Below, in pieces: positions 1 through 8,761 of a stretch of DNA of 38,987 nucleotides (positions are counted from its first letter, which is position 1; the number at the start of each line of letters is the position of its first letter). The stretch comes from Agrococcus sp. (GTDB taxonomy: Bacteria > Actinomycetota > Actinomycetes > Actinomycetales > Microbacteriaceae): NCBI GenBank assembly GCA_031178105.1, contig JAPSJX010000013.1, positions 1 through 38,987 on the forward strand, in the 5' to 3' direction. Under the pieces are notes generated by a model. The model saw nothing but the letters and a program-made list of their open reading frames with translations, was not told the DNA's origin and did no database searches. The position numbers were made by a program, and so were the translations under genes.

Positions 1-33
1 GCAGAGGCCCGGCGACGCCGTCGCTCGCGTGCG

Positions 34-885
34 TCACCGCACGATCGCGCCGGCCTTCGGCAGCCGCACGCCCTCGGCGGGCGTGCGCAGCGGCCCGGTG
101 CGGCCGTGCGTGGCGTACATCGTGAGGCCCACGAAGCTGAGGCCGCCGACGATGTTGCCGAGCAGCGTCGGGATCTCGTTCCAGATGAGGTAGTCGCCGA
201 GCGTGAAGGCACCGCCCATCATGAGGCCTGAGGGGAACAGGTACATGTTCACGATCGAGTGCTCGAAGCCCATGTAGAAGAAGAGCATGATGGGCATCCA
301 CATGCCGAGCACCTTGCCCGTGACGGAGTCGGACATCATCGCGGCGGCGACACCGGTCGAGACCATCCAGTTGCAGAGCACGGCCCGCACGAAGAGCGTC
401 AGCATGCCGCCCGCGCCGTGCTCGGCGTAGCCCAGCGTGCGGCCCTCGCCGATGTGACCGATGGCCTGGCCGACCGCATCCGGCGCCTGCGTGAAGCCCT
501 GCGTGAAGTAGATCGCCATGAGCAGCGCCACGACCACCGCACCTGCGAGGTTGCCCAGGAAGACGAGGCCCCAGTTGCGCAGCATGCCGCGGAGCGTGAC
601 ACCCGCGCGCTTGTCGAGCCAGGCGAGCGGCACGAGCGTGAAGACGCCGGTGAGCAGGTCGAAGCCGAGCAGGTAGAGCAGGCAGAAGCCCACGGGGAAC
701 AGGATCGCGCCGAGCAGCGGACTCTCGGTGCGGGTCGAGACCGTCACGGCGAACGCCGCGGCGAGCGCGAGGATCGCGCCGGCCATGAACGCGCGGATGA
801 GGGTGTCGCGGGTGGACATGAGGACCTTCGCCTGGCCCGCATCGATCATGCGGACGACGAGGTCGGCTGGCTTCACGTACGACAT
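34..885 (-). CDS. Formate/nitrite transporter (FNT/FocA-NirC family) protein
   Basis: 283 aa, about 6 TM segments; FNT-like motifs (RAFMAGAILALAAAFAVTV, GNLAGAVVVALLM, HSIVNMYLFPSGLMMGG). Confidence 0.9.
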   Translation of the reverse strand: MSYVKPADLVVRMIDAGQAKVLMSTRDTLIRAFMAGAILALAAAFAVTVSTRTESPLLGAILFPVGFCLLYLLGFDLLTGVFTLVPLAWLDKRAGVTLRGMLRNWGLVFLGNLAGAVVVALLMAIYFTQGFTQAPDAVGQAIGHIGEGRTLGYAEHGAGGMLTLFVRAVLCNWMVSTGVAAAMMSDSVTGKVLGMWMPIMLFFYMGFEHSIVNMYLFPSGLMMGGAFTLGDYLIWNEIPTLLGNIVGGLSFVGLTMYATHGRTGPLRTPAEGVRLPKAGAIVR

Positions 886-1035
886 GCCGTGCCTCCGGGA
901 GTCGGGACGGCCCGGGCCGGTCGGCTCGGGTCTGTCCTCATCACTCTCGCGGTCGGGCGTTTCCCCGTGACGACCTGCGCGTTACGGTCGCGACGCGGCT
1001 TGCTCTCACCCGACGCCCGGCGGGCGTGAGGCTGC

Positions 1036-1428
1036 TCAGACTCTGCCGGTCACGTGCTCGATCGCCATCCGCAGGATGATGCGGTCGGGCGAGTCCGGCG
1101 GCGCCTGCGTCGACGGGTTGCCGTAGCGGTTCTGCAGCGCGACGTAGAAGGCGCCGGTGGGGTCGTCGACCACGCCCGCGAGGTGTCCGCGGATCTCGGC
1201 GTACAGGAACGGCTGCTCGGGATCGACGATCGAGAGGCTCATCGTCGGGTTGCCCAGCAGGTTCTTGAGCTTCTGCCGCTTGGACGTGTGCGTGAACCGC
1301 ACCTCGTCGTCGACGACCTGGAACCACATCGGGTTCGACTGCACGGTGCCGTCGGGGCGGATCGTCGCGAGGTGCGCGATGATCGGCTGCTCGACGAGGT
1401 AGCGGTAGCGCTCGGGGATCGTCGCCAT
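1036..1428 (-). CDS. PPOX-class (F420/FMN-binding split-barrel) oxidoreductase
   Basis: 130 aa; AHLATIRPDGTVQSNPMWF and TSKRQKLKNLLGNPTMSLSIVDP are typical of PPOX-class split-barrel proteins. Confidence 0.85.
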   Translation of the reverse strand: MATIPERYRYLVEQPIIAHLATIRPDGTVQSNPMWFQVVDDEVRFTHTSKRQKLKNLLGNPTMSLSIVDPEQPFLYAEIRGHLAGVVDDPTGAFYVALQNRYGNPSTQAPPDSPDRIILRMAIEHVTGRV

Positions 1429-1432
1429 CGCC

Positions 1433-2221
1433 TCAGCCTGCGGCGCGGGCGTCGGCGGTCTCGCCGAGGCCGTCGAGCTGCCACACGCGCGTGCCAGCGG
1501 GCAGCGACACCGTCGTGACGGAGCAGTTCGGCAGGATGACGTCGGGGGTGACCTCCGGCACGAGCTGGCGCAGCAGCGACGTGATGAAGCCGCCGTGGGA
1601 GACGACGAGCACCTGCACCTCCGCGTCGCCGGGCACGGCGGCGGCCGCGCGCACGATGCGCTCGAGCGCCGCGTCCGCGCGCACGACGGTCTCGGCGGCC
1701 TGCTCCGCCTGCCCGCTCGCGTCGAGCTGCGCGATCGTGTCGAACAGCCCGCGCCACCCGACCTGCTCGCCGATCGCGCGGAGCGCGCTCAGCTCGCGGT
1801 CGACCTCGAAGCCGTGCTCGACGATGACCTCGCGCCAGACGTCGGCCGCGGGGCGCTCCTCGTGGCTGCCGAAGTGCCACTCGCGGAGCACCTCGTCGTA
1901 GCTGATCGGCGGCTGCGGGTCGAGCGCGGCGAGGATGCCCTCGGCGGTCGTGCGCGTGCGCTGCAGGTCGGAGGAGAACGCGAGGTCGAAGCGCTCGGCC
2001 GACAGCCGCTCCGCGACGGCGGCGATCTGCTCGTGCCCGCGCTCGGTGATCGGCGAGTCCGACCAGCCCTGCATCACGTGGTTGATGTTGTGCTCGGTCT
2101 CGGCGTGCCGCACGATGCGCAGCCGCAGCGCCCGCCCCTCGGCGTAGGCGGCGAGCTCCTCCGGCAGGTGCTGCTCGGCGCGGTCGGCCGGCCCGCTCGT
2201 GTCGTGGCGTCCCTCGGTCAT
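1433..2221 (-). CDS. Histidine phosphatase family protein
   Basis: LRIVRHAETEHNINHVMQGWSDSPITERGHEQ (RHG-type motif) and a second catalytic His in VVSHGGFITSLL. Stop and upstream gene overlap at 2218-2221. Confidence 0.9.
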   Translation of the reverse strand: MTEGRHDTSGPADRAEQHLPEELAAYAEGRALRLRIVRHAETEHNINHVMQGWSDSPITERGHEQIAAVAERLSAERFDLAFSSDLQRTRTTAEGILAALDPQPPISYDEVLREWHFGSHEERPAADVWREVIVEHGFEVDRELSALRAIGEQVGWRGLFDTIAQLDASGQAEQAAETVVRADAALERIVRAAAAVPGDAEVQVLVVSHGGFITSLLRQLVPEVTPDVILPNCSVTTVSLPAGTRVWQLDGLGETADARAAG

Positions 2222-4194
2222 CGCTTCCCCATTCGCTCGAGCATGTCGTTGTAGGCGGTCAGCTCCGCGTCGCCGTCGCGCGCGGCGGCGCGATCGGTGC
2301 GCACCTGCTCCCGCCGGTCGCTGCGCGCCCAGAGCACCACGGTGATGATCGCGAGGATGACGGTCGGGATCTCACCGACCGACCAGGCGATGCCGCCGCC
2401 GACGCGCTGGTCGGCGAGCGCGTCGATCCCGTTGCCCATCGCGCCGAACCGGTCGGCGAGCAGCAGCGCGTCGCCGGTCATGAGCGAGAGCCCGAAGAAG
2501 GCGTGGAACACCATCGCGCCGAGCAGCAGCACGAGCCGGAGCGCGTAGGGCGGGCGCGCGGGGCCCGGGTCGATGCCGATGATCGCCTGCACGAAGAGGT
2601 AGCCGGAGCCGACGAAGTGCACGACCATCCAGATGTGCCCGAGGTGCTCGGTCATCGACCACTCGAAGAGCGGCGTGTAGTAGAACACCCACAGGCTGAC
2701 GACGAAGAGCCCGGCGGCGACGAGCGGCGAGCTGAGCACCTCGAGGTACTTCGAGTGCACGACCGCCATGAGCCACTCGCGGCCGCCGCGCGAGCCGTCG
2801 CGGCGCTTCCGGATCGCCCGCATCGCCAGGGTGATCGGCGCGCCCGGCACGAGCAGCACCGGCACGGCCATGCCGAGCAGCATGTGCACGAGCATGTGCA
2901 GCGAGAACTGGAACTCCTGGTAGAGGTTCAGCGCGCCGTTCGTGCACCACCACAGCAGCGCGACGCCCGCGAGCCACGCGACGGTGCGCTGGAGCGGCCA
3001 CCGGTCGCCGCGACGGGCGAGCCGCGCGACGCCCGCGAGGTAGAAGCACGCGAGCATCGCGCAGATGACCGACCACAGCGGGTCGATCGACCACTGGTCG
3101 GCGAGCCGCGCCGGCTCGAAGGGCGGCGGCAGCGGACGCCCCGTGAGGATCTCGGCTGGCGTCGCCTCGGCTCCCGGCGGCACCTCGGCCACCGGCGTCG
3201 GCGTGCGCGCGAGCGCTGCCGCGACCCCGGCCGTCACGCCCATCACCGTCAGCTCGAGGGCGAGCAGCAGCGCGATCGCCCGACCGGGCACGCGCTCCCG
3301 CAGGGTCGCGGCGGGGCGCAGCATGCGCATCCGCTGCCATGCGCCGAAGCACCCGAGCACGACGAGCAGCGCCGCCTTCGTGAGCGACAGGACGCCGTAG
3401 TCGCTCAGCCAGTCGCCCTCCATGCGCACCCAGGCGGAGACGATGCCCGAGAACGCCACGACGGCGAAGCTCGCGAGCGCGAGCGAGGAGTAGCGCAGCA
3501 GCACGTCGCCGTAGGCGGCGTCCGCGACGTCGGGGGCACCGTCCGCATCGTGCCCGCGGGCGAGCAGCCCCACGTGCAGCAGGCCGCCGAGCCAGATCGA
3601 GACGAAGATGAGGTGCAGCAGCAGCGACGACACGGCGATCGTGTGGTTGGCGGTGCCGCCCGCGTGGCCACCCGAGGCGATGAGCCAGAACGGCACCGCC
3701 CACAGCACGACCGTGGCCGCGACCGGGACCGGACCGCGTGCGACGAGCAGCAGCACGGTGAGCAGGGCGAGCGCGAGCAGCGTGCCGAGCAGCAGCCGAC
3801 CCGTCTCGACCTCGACGAAGAAGAACTGCAGCAGCTGGCCGAAGTCGTTGGTGGCGGTGACGGGGTTCGACACCACCTGCCGGAACGACCCGAACCCCAC
3901 GAAGCCGTGCGTGACGGTCGCGATGCCGGCGGCGGCGCCCGCGAGGTCGAGCGTGCGATGCCAGTCGCGGCTGCGCGGCACGAGCGCGAAGCATGCGAGC
4001 ACAGCGCCGCCGAACGCGACCGCGATCGCGACGTTGCGCAGCATCGTCGCCATGGGCACGCCGTAGCGCACGGCCGGACCGGGATCCTGCAGGCTCGGGG
4101 CTGCGGCGCCGCCGCCGAGCTCGAGCGCGGCCCACGTCGCGGCCAGTCCCGCGAGGATCGCGAGCGCCGGCGCGAGGAGACGGATGCGCTGCAC
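2218..4194 (-). CDS. CopD-domain / cytochrome c oxidase assembly (CtaG/CAA3-type) fusion membrane protein
   Basis: Long polytopic membrane protein. C-terminal half is CtaG-like (FQFSLHMLVHMLLGMAVPVLLVPGAPITLAMRA, HIWMVVHFVGSGYLFVQAIIGIDP). N-terminal half is CopD-like. GTG start at 4194 is preferred because TACCCT lies 6 nt upstream; the ORF-track extension to 4323 overlaps the next gene. Confidence 0.85.
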   Translation of the reverse strand: MQRIRLLAPALAILAGLAATWAALELGGGAAAPSLQDPGPAVRYGVPMATMLRNVAIAVAFGGAVLACFALVPRSRDWHRTLDLAGAAAGIATVTHGFVGFGSFRQVVSNPVTATNDFGQLLQFFFVEVETGRLLLGTLLALALLTVLLLVARGPVPVAATVVLWAVPFWLIASGGHAGGTANHTIAVSSLLLHLIFVSIWLGGLLHVGLLARGHDADGAPDVADAAYGDVLLRYSSLALASFAVVAFSGIVSAWVRMEGDWLSDYGVLSLTKAALLVVLGCFGAWQRMRMLRPAATLRERVPGRAIALLLALELTVMGVTAGVAAALARTPTPVAEVPPGAEATPAEILTGRPLPPPFEPARLADQWSIDPLWSVICAMLACFYLAGVARLARRGDRWPLQRTVAWLAGVALLWWCTNGALNLYQEFQFSLHMLVHMLLGMAVPVLLVPGAPITLAMRAIRKRRDGSRGGREWLMAVVHSKYLEVLSSPLVAAGLFVVSLWVFYYTPLFEWSMTEHLGHIWMVVHFVGSGYLFVQAIIGIDPGPARPPYALRLVLLLGAMVFHAFFGLSLMTGDALLLADRFGAMGNGIDALADQRVGGGIAWSVGEIPTVILAIITVVLWARSDRREQVRTDRAAARDGDAELTAYNDMLERMGKR

Positions 4195-4216
4195 CCGCCC
4201 AGGGTAGTCGTCGCCC

Positions 4217-4930
4217 CTATGCGTCGCCGCCGTCGGCAGGGGCCGCTCCGCTCGCCGCCGGCGGGGTCGCCTCCGCGCGCAGGAAGTAGGCGCCGAGCGA
4301 CCCGGCGAGGGCGGCGAAGACACCCACGGAATACACCGCCAGCAGCAGCTGCACCACCCGCGCGAAGGCGTCGTCCGCGGTGATGCCCGCTCCGGTCACG
4401 GTCGCCATCGCGGCCTCGTACAGCGCCGTGGTGAAGTCGTCGTGCGAATCCGTGGCGTAGAGCAGCTGACCGGAGGCCAGGATGACGACCGCCGTGACGC
4501 ACGCGAGCCACCCGATCCGGCTGGAGAGCAGCCGTCCCGCGGACCGCGAGCCGCGGACGCCGGCGGAGAGGATCCCGCCGATCCGCGCGACCCTCGCCAC
4601 GCGCAGCACGCGCAGGGCCTGCAGCGCACGGACGAACCGCAGGAACGGGATCACCAGGAAGATGAGCTGCCACCAGTTGCGGCGCCAGAACGCGGCGCTG
4701 CCCCCCGCGACGTAGGCGCGGAGCAGGAACTCGGCGACGAACACCGCCCAGAGCACCCAACCCGCGATCGAGAGGATGCCGCTCCAGCCCGGTTCGGTGA
4801 CGAGCAGCTGACCCAGCACCACGAACAGGAACAGCACGCCCAGCAGGCCCATCGGGCGGTCGAGCCGCGCAGCGAGGAGCTCGGCGGCCTCGGTCCGTGC
4901 GGGCCGGCGCCCGTCTCCGTCGATGCTCAC
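4217..4930 (-). CDS. Voltage-gated-like ion channel protein (non-canonical selectivity filter)
   Basis: 237 aa; S4-like RFVRALQALRVLRVARVARIGG, pore-like ALYEAAMATVTGAGITADD, C-terminal TM helix. Confidence 0.75.
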   Translation of the reverse strand: MSIDGDGRRPARTEAAELLAARLDRPMGLLGVLFLFVVLGQLLVTEPGWSGILSIAGWVLWAVFVAEFLLRAYVAGGSAAFWRRNWWQLIFLVIPFLRFVRALQALRVLRVARVARIGGILSAGVRGSRSAGRLLSSRIGWLACVTAVVILASGQLLYATDSHDDFTTALYEAAMATVTGAGITADDAFARVVQLLLAVYSVGVFAALAGSLGAYFLRAEATPPAASGAAPADGGDA

Positions 4931-4993
4931 CGCGATGCCGCCTCGGCGCGGCGCCCCGTCGCCTTCGCGTCCATCACCACAGACTACGGCGCA

Positions 4994-5029
4994 CAGGAGG
5001 GGCCCCGCCTGACGGCGGGGCCCCTCCTG
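4994..5029. terminator. Rho-independent-type hairpin downstream of the HU gene
   Basis: Perfect 16-bp stem CAGGAGGGGCCCCGCC-TGAC-GGCGGGGCCCCTCCTG. Confidence 0.85.
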
Positions 5030-5053
5030 CTGCTGTGGTGGTGGTGGTGCGAG

Positions 5054-5338
5054 CTACTTGACGGCGGCCTTGAGCTTCGAGCCGGCGGTCAGCTTGACGC
5101 GGTGGCCCGCGGCGATCTTGATCTCCTCGCCCGTCTGCGGGTTGCGGCCCGTGCGTGCGGCGGTCTCCGTGCGCTCGGCGCTGAAGAAGCCGGGGATCGA
5201 GACCTTGTCGCCGGCCTTGACGGCCGACGAGACCTCGTCGAACAGCGCGTCGAGCACTGCCGTGACCTTCGCCTGCGAGAGGTCGGTCGTCGCTGCGATC
5301 TTCGAAGCGAGGGTCGTCTTGTTGATGGTCTCAGCCAT
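5054..5338 (-). CDS. hup: HU family DNA-binding protein
   Basis: MAETINKTTLASKIAATTDLSQAKVTAVLDALFDEVSSAVKAGDKVSIPGFFSAERTETAARTGRNPQTGEEIKIAAGHRVKLTAGSKLKAAVK; start moved inward to the ATG at 5338. Confidence 0.95.
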   Translation of the reverse strand: MAETINKTTLASKIAATTDLSQAKVTAVLDALFDEVSSAVKAGDKVSIPGFFSAERTETAARTGRNPQTGEEIKIAAGHRVKLTAGSKLKAAVK

Positions 5339-5521
5339 GATGTCCTCCTGGTGGTGGCATGTCCGTCCCGCCGGGGGCGGGCATCCGTCGGCGCCCGAAG
5401 GGCTCCGACCACCCCGAACGTAGCCCTCCACCTCCGTCGGCCACGGCAGGACTGGGCCGACACGCCGCAGTTTCCGCGTGTTTCCGCGGTTCGCGAACGG
5501 ATCGCGAGGGCGGATCTGCCG

Positions 5522-6250
5522 TCAGCGGCCTGTGAGCCGGGTCACCGTCGCCTCGCGGCGGCGAGCGAAGAGGGGCAGGAAGATCCCGATGAGCGGTCCG
5601 ATGCCGAACGCGAAGACCACGGTGCCGACGCCGACCGGCCCGCCCAGCAGCCACCCGAGCAGCAGCACGGTGCCCTCGATGAGGGTGCGCACGATCCACA
5701 CCCGCCAACCGGTGATGCGCACGAGGCCGGTCATGAGGCCGTCGCGGGGTCCGGGCCCGAGCTGCGGAGCGATGTAGAGGCCGGTCGCGAAGGCCAGCAG
5801 GACCATGCCGCCCGCGAGCAGCAGCACCTGCGCCCACAGCCCGTCGACCTCCGGGATGAGCAGCAGCCCGACGTCGGCGGAGGGACCGACGAGCACGGCG
5901 TTCAGCAGCGTGCCGATGCCGGGCCGCTGCCGCAGCGGGATCCAGATCAGCAGCACGAGCGCCGAGACCGCGATGGTCGCCATGCCGTAGCTCATCGGCA
6001 GGTGCACCGCGAGCCCGAGCGAGAACACGTCCCACGGGCCGACACCGAGGTCGGCGCGGATGAGCATCGCGAGCGCCATGCCGTAGAGCGCGAGGCCGAC
6101 GAGCAGCTGCGCCACCCGGGCGGCCGTGTCGCGGGGGCCGAGCGCATCGATCGGCAGCAGCAGGCGTCGGGCGGCATGCACCGCGCCCGAGGTCGGCGGG
6201 TGCGGGGGCTGCTCCTGTCGGCCGGTCGTCACAGGACCATTCCACTCCAT
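5522..6250 (-). CDS. YczE/YyaS/YitT family membrane protein
   Basis: ADLGVGPWDVFSLGLAVHLPMSYG and GLYIAPQLGPGPRDGLMTGL are typical of YczE. Divergent from a YczR-type MocR gene. Exact start uncertain. Confidence 0.85.
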   Translation of the reverse strand: MEWNGPVTTGRQEQPPHPPTSGAVHAARRLLLPIDALGPRDTAARVAQLLVGLALYGMALAMLIRADLGVGPWDVFSLGLAVHLPMSYGMATIAVSALVLLIWIPLRQRPGIGTLLNAVLVGPSADVGLLLIPEVDGLWAQVLLLAGGMVLLAFATGLYIAPQLGPGPRDGLMTGLVRITGWRVWIVRTLIEGTVLLLGWLLGGPVGVGTVVFAFGIGPLIGIFLPLFARRREATVTRLTGR

Positions 6251-6328
6251 CGGGCATCCCGGCGGCGCGGGCCACTGCCCGGCAAGTGGCTCGTGCGGTC
6301 CAGTCCACTGCGGCGGCAGAATGGCCGC

Positions 6329-7747
6329 ATGGCATCCAGGCTCGGCACGCAGCTCGGCGAGTGGCGCGCGACGACGGCGGTCGCGCAGTCGCTCGCCGAC
6401 CGCATCCGCATGCTCCTGCTGGACGGTCGCATGACGGTCGGCGAGCGCCTGCCGAGCGAGCGGGCGCTCGCCGCCGAGCTCGGCCGGTCGCGGGCGACGA
6501 TCGCGCGCGCCTACGAGCTGCTCGAGGCGGGCGGCTACGTCGTCCGCACCCACGGGTCGGGCACGCGCGCAGCCCTGCCGGCCCAGCGCATCCAGCGACC
6601 GGCGGCCGCCGACGAGGAGGTCATCGACCTGACGATCGCCTCGGTCGGCTCGGCCCCCGGGCTGCACGCGGCGACGGTGCGGGCGCTCGATCGGCTCGCG
6701 GGCCTGCTCGGCACGCTTGGCTACTCGATCGACGGCCTGCCCGAGCTGCGCGCTCGGATCGCCGAGCGCTACACCGAGCGGGGCCTGCCGACCGATCCCG
6801 ACCAGATCGTCGTCACGAGCGGGGCGATGCACGCGCTCTCGGTCGTGCTCGCGGCGTTCGGCGAGCGCGGCCGGGCCGCGGTGGTCGAGCAGCCCAGCTT
6901 CCCGCACGCGATGGACGCGCTGCGCCGCACCGGGCACCGGCTCGTGCCGACGCCGGTGACGCCGGATGCGGACGGCACAGGGGGCTGGGACGCCAACCAC
7001 CTCGTCGAGACGCTGCGCTCGCAGCGGCCGGCGCTCGCCTACCTGATCGCCGACTTCCACAACCCGACCGGCGCCACGATGCCCGAGCTCGAGCGGGCCC
7101 GGCTCGCCGCCGTGGCGCGCGCGACGGGCACGCTCCTCGTCGTCGACGAGACGTGCGCCGAGCTCGACATCGACCGCGGCTGGACGCCCCGCCCGTTCGC
7201 CGCGCACGGACCGGCGATCCTGGTCGGCTCGATGTCGAAGATCGCGTGGGGCGGGCTGCGGATCGGCTGGATCCGGGGGGACCGCGCACAGGTCGCCGCG
7301 CTCCTGGCCGCGCGCCCGTCGATCGATCTCGGCACGCCGCTGCTCGAGCAGTGCATCGCGATGGAGCTCCTCGACGACATGGACGCGCTGCTCGCGAGCA
7401 CCAGCGACCGGCTGCGGTCCGGTCGGGCGGCGGTCGCGGACGGGCTCGCCGCGCACCTGCCGGGCGTCCGGATGCCGCCCATGCCGGGCGGGCTCGCCGC
7501 CTGGGTGGACCTCGGCGGTCCGTGGTCGACGGCCCTGTCGCTCGGCGCCCGGGATCGCGGGCTGCTGCTGCCGCCCGGTCCGCGCTTCTCGGCGTCGGGC
7601 GTGCTCGACCGGTTCGCGCGCATCCCGATCACCTGGGAGCCGGCGCTCACCGCGCAGGCGATGGTGAGACTGGGCCACGCCTGGCGCGCGCTGCACGCCG
7701 GCGAGCTGCCCCAGACGACCCGCGTCGCCGATACGGCGGTGGTCTGA
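6329..7747 (+). CDS. YczR-like MocR-family (GntR-HTH + aminotransferase-fold, PLP-dependent) transcriptional regulator
   Basis: wHTH (GERLPSERALAAELGRSRATIARAYELLEAGGYV) plus aminotransferase domain (FHNPTGATM, SMSKIAWGGLRIGWIRG). ATG at 6329 fits CAGAAT-N6-ATG. Confidence 0.9.
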   Translation: MASRLGTQLGEWRATTAVAQSLADRIRMLLLDGRMTVGERLPSERALAAELGRSRATIARAYELLEAGGYVVRTHGSGTRAALPAQRIQRPAAADEEVIDLTIASVGSAPGLHAATVRALDRLAGLLGTLGYSIDGLPELRARIAERYTERGLPTDPDQIVVTSGAMHALSVVLAAFGERGRAAVVEQPSFPHAMDALRRTGHRLVPTPVTPDADGTGGWDANHLVETLRSQRPALAYLIADFHNPTGATMPELERARLAAVARATGTLLVVDETCAELDIDRGWTPRPFAAHGPAILVGSMSKIAWGGLRIGWIRGDRAQVAALLAARPSIDLGTPLLEQCIAMELLDDMDALLASTSDRLRSGRAAVADGLAAHLPGVRMPPMPGGLAAWVDLGGPWSTALSLGARDRGLLLPPGPRFSASGVLDRFARIPITWEPALTAQAMVRLGHAWRALHAGELPQTTRVADTAVV

Positions 7748-7795
7748 GCGCCGCCGCGCTTGACGGCCCGCCGCATCCACGCTTCGGTGGAGCGC

Positions 7796-8761
7796 ATGGC
7801 TGTCATCGGCTTCCACGCCTCCCACGAGCAGATCCCGCCCAGCACGCTCCTGCGGGACGTGATCCACGCGCACGAGGCCGGCTTCCAGGCCGCGATGTGC
7901 TCCGACCACCTCGCGCCCTGGCTCGACGCCCAGGGTCAGAGCGGCTTCGCGCTGTCATGGCTCGGCGCGGCCCTCGCCTCGACGCCGCTGACGTTCGGCG
8001 TGGTGCACGCGCCCGGGCAGCGCTACCACCCCGTGATCTCCGCGCAGGCGATCGCGACGCTCGGCGAGATGTTCCCCGACCGCTTCTGGGCGGCGCTGGG
8101 CTCGGGCGAGAACATGAACGAGCACGTCACGGGCGACCCGTGGCCCGACAAGGCGATCCGCGAGCGCCGCCTGCTCGAGAGCGTCGACGTGATCCGCCGG
8201 CTGCTGGCCGGCGAGGAGGTGTCGCACGAGGGGACGTTCACGGTCGACCGTGCCCGCGTCTGGTCGCGGCCCGCGACGCCGCCGAGGCTCATCGGCGCAG
8301 CCATCACGCCGGAGTCCGCCGCCAGGCACGCGCAGTGGGCGGATGGGTTCATCACCGTCGCGGGCGACGTCACCGCCCTGCGCGACGTCATCGCCGCCTA
8401 CCGCGACGCCGGCGGGCGAGGCCCGGTCTCGGCGCAGCTGCACCTGTCGTGGGCGCCCGACGAAGCGGATGCCCTCGCGATCGCTCGCGACCAGTGGCGC
8501 AGCGGCACCCTCTCGCCGCCGGAGGCGTGGGACCTCGCCTTCCCCGACGACTTCGACCGCCGCACGGCCGACGCCTCGGAGGAGGCGATCCGCGCTGCGG
8601 TCACCGTCTCGAGCGACCTCGCCGTGCACGAGGCCCGCATCGCCGACATCCTCGGCGCCGGCGTCGATGCCGTCTACCTGCACCACGTCGGCCAGCAGCA
8701 GGCGGCCTTCATCGACGCGTTCGGCGAGCGCGTGCTGCCCGCGCTGCAGGTCGCCTCGTGA
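7796..8761 (+). CDS. LLM-class flavin-dependent oxidoreductase (TIGR03885-like)
   Basis: Luciferase-like fold motifs (AMCSDHLAPW, FWAALGSGENMNEHVTGDPWP, ESVDVIRRLLAGEEVSHEGTF). Confidence 0.85.
   Translation: MAVIGFHASHEQIPPSTLLRDVIHAHEAGFQAAMCSDHLAPWLDAQGQSGFALSWLGAALASTPLTFGVVHAPGQRYHPVISAQAIATLGEMFPDRFWAALGSGENMNEHVTGDPWPDKAIRERRLLESVDVIRRLLAGEEVSHEGTFTVDRARVWSRPATPPRLIGAAITPESAARHAQWADGFITVAGDVTALRDVIAAYRDAGGRGPVSAQLHLSWAPDEADALAIARDQWRSGTLSPPEAWDLAFPDDFDRRTADASEEAIRAAVTVSSDLAVHEARIADILGAGVDAVYLHHVGQQQAAFIDAFGERVLPALQVAS

Noticed and set aside
2503-4383. 626-aa + strand ORF
   Set aside because: Antisense to the CopD/CtaG gene; compositionally biased, no motif.
5470-5488. Two copies of GTTTCCGCG upstream of the HU gene
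   Set aside because: Short and only two copies; insufficient to call an operator.
4442-6328. N-terminal 600+ aa extension of the yczR ORF
   Set aside because: Antisense to the ion channel, HU and yczE; no domain character. The real start is ATG 6329.
6286-8757. Upstream part of the 1386-aa ORF leading into GH13
   Set aside because: Arg/Ala-rich translation out of frame with yczR and the LLM gene; GH13 starts at GTG 8758.
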